From Oscillospiraceae bacterium (GTDB lineage Bacteria; Bacillota; Clostridia; Oscillospirales; Acutalibacteraceae), in NCBI GenBank assembly GCA_029225165.1, contig JAQXVY010000022.1:1-64000 (forward strand): a stretch of 64,000 nucleotides of DNA, given 5' to 3'. The position numbers were made by a program, and so were the translations under genes. Under the pieces are notes generated by a model, which searched no databases, was not told the DNA's origin, and saw only the letters and a list, made by a program, of their open reading frames with translations. This document shows positions 28,701 through 36,092 of the stretch, piece by piece (position 1 is the stretch's first letter; each line of letters starts with the position of its first letter).

Positions 28701-29833
28701 ATGCAGTAGAGCCTTACTACTCCGACAGTGATAAAACCAAGGAAACTCAAACTCCGGCTGTTATTTACGCAAGGTTTGGTATCAGTTGTAAGGTTAAGTT
28801 CCATATTAACGATATGGACACGGTTTCCACAGTAGGTAACCCGGATGCCGACCTTTTCAGGGTTTATTACCCCTCAAGTGTTGATGTTTCAGGTGCAAGT
28901 GCATCCTATAAGATTCTTAACCTTGACAGCAACAATCGTATTTCACACTTCTATGATATTCCTACTCCTGTATCCACAAATGGAAAAATCTTTAAGGGTT
29001 GGTATTTAGATAAGGATAATAATGCTGATAATAATCCAATTAAGTGGAATTACGATCCATATACTACAAACACAGATATTTATGCCCACTGGATTGATGT
29101 GGGTACAGTGAATAAGGATGCACAGGACAGTAAGATTATTCATCAGTCAACAGTTGGTTCAGGTTTACTCCCCGGCATAGACTTGCTTGGCGTTCAAATC
29201 CGTTATGAGGATAAGGACGACAACTATCCAAACGGCAGGGGAGACGGTGCCGGTCAATCACCCCACTTTGACACAGACGGACTTAGGTTTATCACCTGTA
29301 TCAAGGAGGATATTCTTAGTAAGACAAGTAAACTGTTTTCTAAAACATACGGCTCATACACAAAGAAAAACCTTAGCTACGGTTATGTGTTGGCAAAAGA
29401 AGATACGGTTAATAATGCCAAAAAACAAGGCATATTAAAAGACGGTGATTGTCTTGAGTATAAGGATACAAATGTTAACGGTGTTGACACAACTGCAAAA
29501 TACAGCTTTGTTCAAAATATTGACTGCACAAGTAAAGTAGGCGGATACAAAAATACAACTATTGTTGACCACAAAAACTATGATGATTACAGAATTTACT
29601 CACTTGTAGTCACATATAAAAAAGACGGAAAGACAGACGACCAGATTACAGAAGACAAAAAGAAGAATGTTGTAGCAAGACCATACCTCCGCTATCAGGA
29701 CTCAAACGGCCTTTACAGAACCTATTATCAGAACTACAAAGGCAAAAAGGTGTTGTATGGCGGATGCAGTATTAATTATAAGGATACTTGGGACTATCTC
29801 AACGGTGAAGGATATTTCCCTCCTAAAAAGTAA
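25772..29833 (+). CDS. Large secreted protein with carbohydrate-binding-like and InlB-type repeats
   Basis: The 1353-residue protein has a signal peptide (cut near AYAEP, about 37). Two similar modules begin with N-F-E-N-G type motifs (about 47 and 297) and resemble carbohydrate-binding domains. The first is interrupted by a TESA/TEST run (about 132-160) coded by a 12-bp tandem repeat. InlB-type beta-repeats follow (about 718-1105; YTMTYNANGG, FLGWYDESG, FKGWYLDKD). The C-terminal domain (about 1120-1353) has DGLRFITCI and YGYVLAKED; I do not know it. There is no sorting signal or dockerin. GAGGAGGG precedes the ATG. It probably acts at or outside the cell surface. Confidence 0.7.
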   Translation: MKNTLRFSNRLFYSKVLISLILVITMVTSSLPIAYAEPITDSGKLVNANFENGDASWNKADGEITVKNGEGVNGTKALELTADSNAVYQIAKRGGNNNYPKGTTFQWSLKYKSTVSNDIGALVLGLGLNEPTATESATESATESTTESATESATESTTESATAVQNDQLRQMMTWLKEKRKIDTKIPPNGKYTVVVYSRLFDKNGGFVVDEKDDFKDKFSLVPTIYCTEKFSVTLFRTDGTGWLTVDNSDNTKFTFNNNFESLCYSLISYSGSPLVDNVDLKIIYDDSVKEEHNNLRNGSFENPTIPSSFYYQPEHDKVPYWNTTAYERKIELFKAEGNNSSGHFGYGKNIAVVDGAQAAELNADEPSTLYQYINTESGSKYKWQLSHRGRAGSDIMALVIGPKQFDKDGNVVDPAKTSKTGNDQFMAMIDWVKENLKYYPEIASDITKFEAEKGKKDNYKCTPIKIKVYSRPFAEKGGFRDGLSTNFSSSESTVFTEKWDISLICTGYQEWGTYGANDSENYSEYDVPEGQKESIFAFTGYHGTGTNGQKNPTYGNLLDGIKFDLYYPARSISYTGGEADLTYVHKGEVQPTVKLKSGESVGSIMVDDNSTFTLEVKPKWSEIPVKDESGNVVYDENGNVKTTERLDAYGNKIQNAFLGAYITIGGEREYYPATAVDEDQAVYFSETVAEDGKITYSYGKSNVSGRIVVELIYGEVYTMTYNANGGAKYIVNSVEKNASYTGNMDWNGSNENVARFYEFATGTYTSYACDWWEKNDSVVFKGWQLVGGTIYKIESGDQRTQLTDTEAKDVLFKGTATVTYEAPEHVDGETEQEYWERARLQDFVISDGIYEGRVNAYTGGVLVANWEYKTRVVAQTEQLDGTFKDNKDIIAGGNIGGQVALKKCTMNITDDSGTIHTPPVDPENTDNIIGFTDEFTYTSSFNNVVTVSKQENSGYQFLGWYDESGIKLSSVTDHSYAVEPYYSDSDKTKETQTPAVIYARFGISCKVKFHINDMDTVSTVGNPDADLFRVYYPSSVDVSGASASYKILNLDSNNRISHFYDIPTPVSTNGKIFKGWYLDKDNNADNNPIKWNYDPYTTNTDIYAHWIDVGTVNKDAQDSKIIHQSTVGSGLLPGIDLLGVQIRYEDKDDNYPNGRGDGAGQSPHFDTDGLRFITCIKEDILSKTSKLFSKTYGSYTKKNLSYGYVLAKEDTVNNAKKQGILKDGDCLEYKDTNVNGVDTTAKYSFVQNIDCTSKVGGYKNTTIVDHKNYDDYRIYSLVVTYKKDGKTDDQITEDKKKNVVARPYLRYQDSNGLYRTYYQNYKGKKVLYGGCSINYKDTWDYLNGEGYFPPKK
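26168..26251 (+). repeat. 12-bp tandem repeat (GCAACGGAATCC), seven units
   Basis: Seven units with G/A changes at two positions encode alternating ATES and TTES. Unit gain or loss keeps the reading frame, so linker length can vary. Confidence 0.9.
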
Positions 29834-29853
29834 TTGATTTTACGGTGAACAAA

Positions 29854-30303
29854 ATGAAGATTGCAGATAGAATTTTTTTACTTCTTTTGCTGTTGTTTAC
29901 GGCTTTGTTTCTGTCCTCCTGTGGCTGTTCTGCAAGTGATGATAAGGTTGAAAAGTCAGGTACAGCCGACCTGTCAAGTTCAGCAACAAGTGAAATTTTC
30001 ACCACAAGTCAGCAGATGAATAGCAAAGGTGATAACGGCAATAGTGATGAAGTGAATAAGGAGAATAATTCTTCGGTCAATTCAAACAGTGAAAATAATT
30101 CTGTAAAGGAAAAATCCACTGTTTCAACTCAAAGTAAAAATACTGTTTCACAGGCTGAAACAGGGGAAGAAAATGCTGTAAGGGGAGATTTAAACAGTGA
30201 AAAAACCACTTCCTCTGCAAAGAGCCGGGATAAAACACAAACTGCCCCAAGTGAAGAACAAAGAGAGGATAATGCACAGGTGAATTTCTATGATTTGTTG
30301 TAA
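29854..30303 (+). CDS. Low-complexity lipoprotein
   Basis: The ~149-residue protein has a lipoprotein signal peptide with lipobox LSSCG (Cys near 24). The mature part is almost entirely Ser/Thr/Asn/Glu/Lys low complexity, without a recognisable fold. It begins 20 bases after the large secreted protein and overlaps the dockerin gene by 14 bases, so the three are probably one transcript. ATG 29854 is chosen; GTG 29845 is possible. It may be a tether or spacer on the membrane. Confidence 0.65.
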   Translation: MKIADRIFLLLLLLFTALFLSSCGCSASDDKVEKSGTADLSSSATSEIFTTSQQMNSKGDNGNSDEVNKENNSSVNSNSENNSVKEKSTVSTQSKNTVSQAETGEENAVRGDLNSEKTTSSAKSRDKTQTAPSEEQREDNAQVNFYDLL

Positions 30304-30709
30304 CATCAAAAAATTTATTATTGCCGGTATGTCCGTTGTAGCTATGATTATTCTCACAGTTACCTGCGTCATTTCGGCTGGTGCTGTTGATAATGAGAAT
30401 ACAACGGAAATTGATTATTATTACGGCGACGCAAATAATGACAGTGCTGTTAATGTTAAGGACTGCACATATATTCAGAAGTACATCAACAATGTTGTAA
30501 AGCCTGAAAATTACGATTATTTTGCCATAGTATCCGACCTGAATAAAGACGGCGAAGTGGACATGAAGGATGTAACATATTTGCAAAAATTAATTGTGAG
30601 AATAAACCCCTCAGCCCCCACCCCCACAGAAACCACCACCACACCCCCAACAACCCCACCGCAAATAACAGATGAAGAAGGCTACAACAACCATATTTAC
30701 AGACCGTAA
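30290..30709 (+). CDS. Secreted type I dockerin protein
   Basis: The 139-residue protein has a signal peptide (cut near SAGA, about 33) and a type I dockerin made of two EF-hand-like repeats, GDANNDSAVNVKDCTYIQKYI and SDLNKDGEVDMKDVTYLQKLI. A Thr/Pro-rich linker and a short C-terminal tail follow. Dockerins bind cohesins of scaffoldins in cellulosome or amylosome complexes. No catalytic module is attached, which is unusual; it may be a regulator or cap of a complex. AGGTG lies before ATG 30290. A terminator follows at 30727. Confidence 0.85.
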   Translation: MICCNIKKFIIAGMSVVAMIILTVTCVISAGAVDNENTTEIDYYYGDANNDSAVNVKDCTYIQKYINNVVKPENYDYFAIVSDLNKDGEVDMKDVTYLQKLIVRINPSAPTPTETTTTPPTTPPQITDEEGYNNHIYRP

Positions 30710-30726
30710 AAAAGATTTAAGAAAAA

Positions 30727-30757
30727 GGCTCAAGTTCAAATGAACTGAGCCTTTTTT
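30727..30757 (+). terminator. Terminator of the dockerin operon
   Basis: An AGGCTCA-GTTC/GAAC-GAGCCT hairpin ends in six T. A near-identical hairpin is at 62672-62704. Confidence 0.9.
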
Positions 30758-30765
30758 GTGGATAG

Positions 30766-30854
30766 GTTATGAAAAAGATGTCAAATCTGACCGAGAAATT
30801 AACTTAAAAAAGAAGAATCCCCCGAACGCAATCTGCGTGTCGAGGCACTGGACT
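30766..30854. repeat. Second copy of the tRNA-Arg downstream flank
   Basis: This is a direct repeat of 23406-23495. Similarity ends where the tRNA 3' end would begin. Confidence 0.8.
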
Positions 30855-30860
30855 TTTATT

Positions 30861-31123
30861 CAATGTCGTCAACTTAAGAATATTTACACTCAACGATATG
30901 TGTCCTCACCCTGTCATTCCGAATTCCAAATTCCCATTACCCCCCTGTCATTCTGAGGGAGCGTAGCGACCGAAGAATCTGAAAGGATAGCAGTGGTGCC
31001 TTAACCGACACTAACAGGTTATAGGATAGTATGATGTTTCTAACAAAATGTGTGGTAAAGGAAGGGGATTCCTCGACAAGCTGGTCATGACAGTGTGGTG
31101 TTTTCCTTAAGTTGACGACATTG
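30861..31123. mobile_element. 263-bp element with perfect 18-bp inverted ends (contains dispersed repeat copy 11)
   Basis: The ends are CAATGTCGTCAACTTAAG (30861-30878) and its exact complement (31106-31123). A reversed copy of the dispersed ~146-bp repeat lies at 30944-31093. There is no gene inside and no clear target duplication. Single ends of the same sequence occur at 7276-7293 (exact), 25545-25562 and about 4545-4562 (degenerate). Confidence 0.75.
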
Positions 31124-31166
31124 TAGGTCTTGCCATAAACAAACCCTTTCATAATAATAGTGTTTT

Positions 31167-31865
31167 TTATGCCGAAAATCCTACTAACCACTTGTATGCT
31201 TGGGGGAAATATTCCGACCACGCAGCCTCGTTGTGCTCCTTTGTGGTATCTGTCAGTGTATTAAGTTTATTTTCAGGATAACCGTTTTCTGACATTTTGT
31301 TGTAAACCAAATCAACATATGGAATTGTGTCTTTCTCCATTTGATTTGCTCCGCCGGTATAAAGAAAAACTTTCGGAAGATTGTCAGTATTACTGAAATC
31401 ATATGAGTCAACTACTGAGGCAATAGTTTCTTCGCTGTACATCCAGAATGCAGGAGAAAAAGAAAGCACCTGACCGAATACATCGGGATATTTCATACCT
31501 ATGTAATATGAAATCAAGCCTCCCATTGAGCTACCGCCGATACCGGTACTGTTTTTATCTGTACGAACATTATAGTGACTGTCAATATACGGCATTAATG
31601 TATTAACAATAAATTCACCGTATTTATCTCCTGACGGATTATCAACAAATTGTGCATAACTTTCGCCTGATGAATTATTCGGCAATGAAGAACCCACATT
31701 AACCCATTCAGGACTGTATTCATTCCACCTGTCTGTTGAATTTTCAATGCCTACAATTATCGCTCCCTCATATCCGTTATCCATCATATCGGCAATAGCC
31801 TCATCAACCATCCATTCGCCTGCATATGATGCATACATATCAAAAAGATTCTGTCCGTCCTGCAT
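31167..31865 (-). pseudogene. Truncated esterase (alpha/beta hydrolase, PF00756 type)
   Basis: The 232-residue frame begins at MQDGQNLFD, which in the esterase D/feruloyl-esterase family is an internal strand (LYMQDGQNLFD). The signal peptide and the first strands are therefore missing. What remains is good: the nucleophile elbow GIGGSSMGG (Ser), SFSPAFWM, LYTGGANQ and the late histidine in TTKEHNEAAWSEYFPQAYKWL. No ribosome site precedes the first ATG. A 20-bp piece matching the helicase gene at 43616-43640 lies downstream. It is most likely a 5'-truncated remnant of a carbohydrate esterase next to the amylase. Confidence 0.7.
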
Positions 31866-31933
31866 ATAAAATATACTTTTTATGTCAAGAAATATATAAA
31901 AAATTAAACAATTCAGTTATTATATTGTTAATC

Positions 31934-31962
31934 TTGACAGATAAAATTATTAGCACTATAAT
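31934..31962 (+). promoter_or_regulatory. Consensus promoter of the amylase gene
   Basis: TTGACA and TATAAT, both perfect, are 17 bp apart. Confidence 0.85.
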
Positions 31963-32007
31963 GAAAACAGGAAAAAGTTCCGTAAAATCTATTTGGGTGG
32001 ATTGAAA

Positions 32008-34173
32008 ATGCTTAAAATGAAAAAAAGATTGATAAGTGTATTTCTAATTGTTTCTCTTGTTTTCTCGTGCTTGGTGTTAAATGTACAAGCAGATGAAAGT
32101 GAGATAACATCTTCCGGTACATCCTACCTTTACGGTGATGTTAATAATGACAACGCAATAACGATTAGGGATTCTACTGCCATTCAAAAGTATCTTTTAA
32201 AAATACAAGATTTTAGTGAAGTGTCAAAACATATTGCTGATGTTGATAATTCCGGTGTTACAAATATTAAAGATGCTACACTGATACAAAAGTATGTTGC
32301 AAAACGGATTGATGAATTTCCGGCAGGTAAATACTATAATTCCGGCGATACAGATTGGCGTACATCTACAATATCTTATGAGATTTTTGTCCGCAGTTTC
32401 TGCGACAGTGACGGGGACGGAATTGGTGATTTCAGAGGTATTGCTTCAAAGGCTTCTTATCTCAAGGAGCTTAATGTGGGTTGCGTATGGCTTATGCCCA
32501 TTCACGAATCCCCATCGTATCACGGATATGATGTAAGTGATTACTATTCAACTAATGAGGATTACGGCACAATAGATGACTTTAAATATATGCTTGATGT
32601 TATGCATCAGTATGATATAAAAGTTCTGATAGATTTTGTTGCAAATCACTCCTCATCACAAAACAAGTGGTTTATTGATGCTTTGAGCAATCCCGACAGT
32701 CCTTATGCTGATTATTACGAATTTACAGATAAACCGGATTCAACTTCAGGCTGGAGATATAACGGAAAGTACGATAAATATTACAGAGGTAATTTTTCAG
32801 AGGGTATGCCTGACCTAAACTTCAAAAGCAAAGCCGTATGGACAGAAATGAAAAATGCAGCCGGATATTGGCTTGAAACCGGAGTTGACGGATTCAGACT
32901 TGACGCTTCAATGCATATTGATCCGGATTGGTCAATTACCCACGCATGGTGGCAAGATTTTGAAAGCTATGTAAAGTCAAAAAATCCTGAGGCATTTGTT
33001 GTAGGTGAAAACTGGACAACGGATACAGAGGCTGTTGCATCCTTTTTTGCCGATATGGATTCTTCATTTGATTTCCCACTTCAGGATCAGATTATGAAAC
33101 TTTCCAGAGGAGAGCAACTCAACATTGTTGGCTTTGTTAACAGAGAATTACAACTGCAAAAAAGGTATGCAGACACAACACCTGATGTTCCAAAAACATC
33201 AGTAATGACAACATTTTTAAATAATCATGACCAGACAAGAACAGTATCTTATTTAGGTTCTGTTGAGAAAGCAAAGCTTGCCGCAGCTATTCAGTTAACT
33301 CTGCCCGGAATGCCTTTCATCTATTATGGTGAAGAACTGGGACAACTTAGTAATTCTAACGATCCAAACAGACGAGAGGCTATGGACTGGTATGCTTCCG
33401 CCAAAGGGGAGGGTATGTGTGTATTAGATGAAAAGTTCTTTGGAGTGTCTTCAAAATACACTAAAGCTAATGACGGTATTTCTTTGGAAGAAGAAATTAA
33501 TGACGAAAACAGTATTTATAACTATTACAAAAAGCTTACTCAGCTTCGCACGGATAATCCAATATTCTTTAGCGGTAATTATTTTTCAATAGAATCAAAA
33601 AGCTTGAATTGTTATACTGTTACTGATGAAAATTATCCTTACGGTATGTTTGTTGCGCATAATGTAACAGGAAGTAGACTGGAATTAAATACATTATATG
33701 ATTTTACCGATTTGCTAAGCGGAAAAAGCTATAAGGCAGGCGATACTGTTACAATAACTCCTTATTCAACAATCGTTGCAAAATATGACGGAGCAGATAA
33801 AGAGTTTTCGCTGTTCAAAGAAATGCAAAGCAAGGATATTACTGTTACATTTAATGTAACCATACCGAAAAAATTGCCGGAGGGTGCAAATGTAAGTATT
33901 GGTACTAATCTGAACGGTTGGAACCCTGCAGATACCGATTGGTTTATGAAAAAAATAGATGACCTTCACTATCAATTAACCGTAAATTTGGACTCTACTT
34001 ATGTAAATGAAGCCATTGAATATAAATATACGGTTCAATTAAGCGGTCAGAGCAATGCATGGGCATATACCGAGGGCGATGCAAACGGTAATGATATAGG
34101 TAACCGCATTTATGGAATAGATTATGAGGATAATGTAATAAATGATACTGTATTATCATTTTTACGAATGTAG
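32008..34173 (+). CDS. Secreted alpha-amylase: dockerin, GH13 and CBM20-like domain
   Basis: This endo-acting enzyme hydrolyses alpha-1,4 bonds in starch outside the cell. The 721-residue protein has a signal peptide (about 1-28), a type I dockerin at the N-terminus (about 43-98, GDVNNDNAITIRD and ADVDNSGVTNIKD), a GH13 barrel (about 120-540) and a C-terminal starch-binding module (about 608-715, NLNGWNPADTDWFMKK). Catalytic residues are visible: nucleophile Asp299 in GFRLDA, acid/base Glu334 in VVGENW and Asp408 in NNHDQT. ATG 32008 has GGGTGG about 8 bases upstream. The dockerin implies docking on a scaffoldin as in starch-degrading amylosomes; that is inferred. Confidence 0.9.
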   Translation: MLKMKKRLISVFLIVSLVFSCLVLNVQADESEITSSGTSYLYGDVNNDNAITIRDSTAIQKYLLKIQDFSEVSKHIADVDNSGVTNIKDATLIQKYVAKRIDEFPAGKYYNSGDTDWRTSTISYEIFVRSFCDSDGDGIGDFRGIASKASYLKELNVGCVWLMPIHESPSYHGYDVSDYYSTNEDYGTIDDFKYMLDVMHQYDIKVLIDFVANHSSSQNKWFIDALSNPDSPYADYYEFTDKPDSTSGWRYNGKYDKYYRGNFSEGMPDLNFKSKAVWTEMKNAAGYWLETGVDGFRLDASMHIDPDWSITHAWWQDFESYVKSKNPEAFVVGENWTTDTEAVASFFADMDSSFDFPLQDQIMKLSRGEQLNIVGFVNRELQLQKRYADTTPDVPKTSVMTTFLNNHDQTRTVSYLGSVEKAKLAAAIQLTLPGMPFIYYGEELGQLSNSNDPNRREAMDWYASAKGEGMCVLDEKFFGVSSKYTKANDGISLEEEINDENSIYNYYKKLTQLRTDNPIFFSGNYFSIESKSLNCYTVTDENYPYGMFVAHNVTGSRLELNTLYDFTDLLSGKSYKAGDTVTITPYSTIVAKYDGADKEFSLFKEMQSKDITVTFNVTIPKKLPEGANVSIGTNLNGWNPADTDWFMKKIDDLHYQLTVNLDSTYVNEAIEYKYTVQLSGQSNAWAYTEGDANGNDIGNRIYGIDYEDNVINDTVLSFLRM

Positions 34174-34268
34174 ATTTTAATATTTTTACAAGATGCATAT
34201 TGAACATAACTTTAGGCATGTTATGTTGAAAACGGCAACTTAATAAAAAGTGTTTATCCCATAAGAAA

Positions 34269-34314
34269 GGCATACACATTGATCTTTTTGAGAAGTGTGT
34301 ATGCCGTATTTTTA
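34269..34314 (+). terminator. Hairpin after the amylase gene
   Basis: GGCATACACATT pairs with AAGTGTGTATGCC, and T-rich sequence follows. Confidence 0.75.
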
Positions 34315-34331
34315 TTTTGCTCAAAAACAGG

Positions 34332-34375
34332 AAAAAGCCCGATAACATCGGACTTTTCAGGGTGGTGCGGGTGAC
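34332..34375 (-). other. tRNA 3' end plus its terminator: probable island border (attL)
   Basis: On the minus strand the string GTCACCCGCACCA (34375-34363) reads as a tRNA 3' acceptor end with CCA. It is followed by a terminator hairpin with T-run (34358-34332). The tRNA body that should lie to the right is absent and foreign sequence begins. A 5' strand GCGGGTG would pair with this end; tRNA-Leu or tRNA-Gly isoacceptors are plausible. This is the usual scar of integration into a tRNA gene. Confidence 0.6.
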
Positions 34376-34452
34376 CATATAACATAATTTCTATCCCCTT
34401 AAAAAAGTCAGTGTTTAAGCCATTTTTAAGGGGTATGTTTTTGTAAAATGAA

Positions 34453-34475
34453 ATTTTGGTGCAGTTTTGGTGCAA
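34453..34475. other. Candidate integrase site, similar to 62545-62566
   Basis: ATTTTGGTGCAGTTTTGG and the following bases match the far site with one substitution and one gap. The GGTGCAA core is shared with the iterons just downstream. Confidence 0.35.
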
Positions 34476-34516
34476 CACGGGATTTTAAAGATGTTAATAT
34501 TAATAAAACATTCATA

Positions 34517-34626
34517 GGTGCAAATAATTAGTATAAAAACCTTATAAAAGGTGCAATTAATTAACGAAAAAACATTGCAAATGGTGCAATTAATTCAAAA
34601 AATAACTTTAAAATTGGTGCAAGTTA
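34517..34626 (+). repeat. Four 33-bp iterons with GGTGCAA core
   Basis: GGTGCAA(A/T)TAATT-like cores start at 34517, 34550, 34583 and 34616, exactly 33 bp apart (about three helical turns), separated by A-rich spacers. The last copy lies between the -35 and -10 (TATAAT 34630-34635) of the ATPase gene. Confidence 0.8.
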
Positions 34627-34665
34627 TGATATAATGTATTCAATAATTGGATTGGAGAAACTTCT

Positions 34666-36027
34666 ATGAAACGAAATGCACTGCAAAAGCTTATAGAATG
34701 GAATAACAACAAACGCAAAAAACCTATGATAGTTTGGGGTGCAAGGCAAGTTGGCAAAACCTACTTAGTCAAGGATATTTTTGCCCAAACTTACTACAAG
34801 GATAACTATATTTACATTGACTGCAAAATTGAGGATGAAATCAGGGATTTTTGCACTAAGACTGCCAATGCAAAGAAAATTATCGAATATATATCACTTC
34901 TTAAAGGAAAACAAATCGACGAAAAAACGCTGTTGATATTTGATGAAGTGCAGGAATGTCCCAACATAGTTTCTTCCCTCAAATATTTTTGCCAAGATTT
35001 CAGGCAAATCCCTGTTATTGCCACAGGCTCAATGGTACGCATTAAGATTCAAAGAGAAACGCACAAAAGGGGTTCAGGAAATGACGGTAAATTTCTTTTC
35101 CCGGTGGGAAAGATAAATCAAATTACCATTTATCCTATGACATTTGATGAGTTTCTTATGAACAGTAACAGTATGCTTTACGATACAATTAAAAAGGCAT
35201 ACGAAAACAAAACTCCCCTTGATACCAATATTCACGAGTTGGCAATGGAGCAGGTGTATAAATATTTGCTTGTTGGTGGTATGCCCGAAGCAGTAGAAGC
35301 CTATATTGACAGTGAAAATCTTTTTGAGTCAAGAGAATTACTAAAGGTTTTGTATGATAATTACCTTTCAGATATGGAGCTGTATCAGGCAAGTCCTGAG
35401 GCAATTTTGCGTTCCCGTACATTGTTCACAAATATCTTCAATGAACTTAACAAGGAGTCAAAAAATTTTTCACCCGGACTTATAGAGGAAAAAAGCAAAA
35501 CAAGAGATTATGCTACCTCTATTCAGTGGTTGACAATGGCTCATATCGTTAATCAATCTTTTCAACTAAAAGAACATATTACAATGCCCCTTATGCCTGA
35601 TAATGAAAGTAACTTTCGTTTATTTCTCGGCGATATTGGTATGTTCTCGTATCAAAGTGGTATTAATGCGTCCTCGTTCATATCAAGTAAAAGGGATAAC
35701 ACTCTGTCAGGCATTTTCTTTGAAAATTTTGTTGCAAATGAACTTATTGCAAAAGAGCATAAATTGTTCTATTGGAAGGGGAGAGCGTCAGCTGAGCTTG
35801 AATTTATTGTTGAGTCCAACAATAAGCTGTATCCCATTGATGTGAAGAAGGGGAAAGGTACGCTTAATTCTCTGGAAAAGTTTGCAAATCACAACAAATT
35901 TGAGTACGCTATTAAAGTTTCAAAAAATAACTATGGTTACAATTCGGAACGAAAACTTTTAACTATACCATTTTACTTTATTTCATTTGTAGCCAAAGAC
36001 CTTGCAGACGGAACAATGAGCGTGTAA
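34666..36027 (+). CDS. AAA-type ATPase with DUF4143 domain
   Basis: The 453-residue protein has Walker A GARQVGKTY (about 25-33), Walker B LLIFDEVQECP (about 86-96), and sensor VIATGSMVRI. A DUF4143 region follows (about 190-380, LLVGGMPEAVEAY) with a C-terminal nuclease-like FYWKGRASAELEFIVE...IDVKKGKG. These proteins are common in gut bacteria and mobile DNA; their role is unknown, with DNA transactions or defence most often suggested. GGAG lies 10 bases before ATG 34666. The iteron array overlaps its promoter. Confidence 0.85.
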   Translation: MKRNALQKLIEWNNNKRKKPMIVWGARQVGKTYLVKDIFAQTYYKDNYIYIDCKIEDEIRDFCTKTANAKKIIEYISLLKGKQIDEKTLLIFDEVQECPNIVSSLKYFCQDFRQIPVIATGSMVRIKIQRETHKRGSGNDGKFLFPVGKINQITIYPMTFDEFLMNSNSMLYDTIKKAYENKTPLDTNIHELAMEQVYKYLLVGGMPEAVEAYIDSENLFESRELLKVLYDNYLSDMELYQASPEAILRSRTLFTNIFNELNKESKNFSPGLIEEKSKTRDYATSIQWLTMAHIVNQSFQLKEHITMPLMPDNESNFRLFLGDIGMFSYQSGINASSFISSKRDNTLSGIFFENFVANELIAKEHKLFYWKGRASAELEFIVESNNKLYPIDVKKGKGTLNSLEKFANHNKFEYAIKVSKNNYGYNSERKLLTIPFYFISFVAKDLADGTMSV

Positions 36028-36060
36028 ATTACAAAAAGTATAATAGCAAAATAGTGTGCC

Positions 36061-36092
36061 AAAAGCCCGTATCTAAAAATACGGGCTATTTT
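36061..36092 (-). terminator. Bidirectional terminator between ATPase and integrase
   Basis: AGCCCGTAT and ATACGGGCT arms have T-rich flanks on both strands. Confidence 0.8.

Noticed and set aside
34517-34626. CRISPR-like spacing of repeats
   Set aside because: The repeated core is short, the spacers are all A-rich and similar, and there are no cas genes. It is an iteron-type array.
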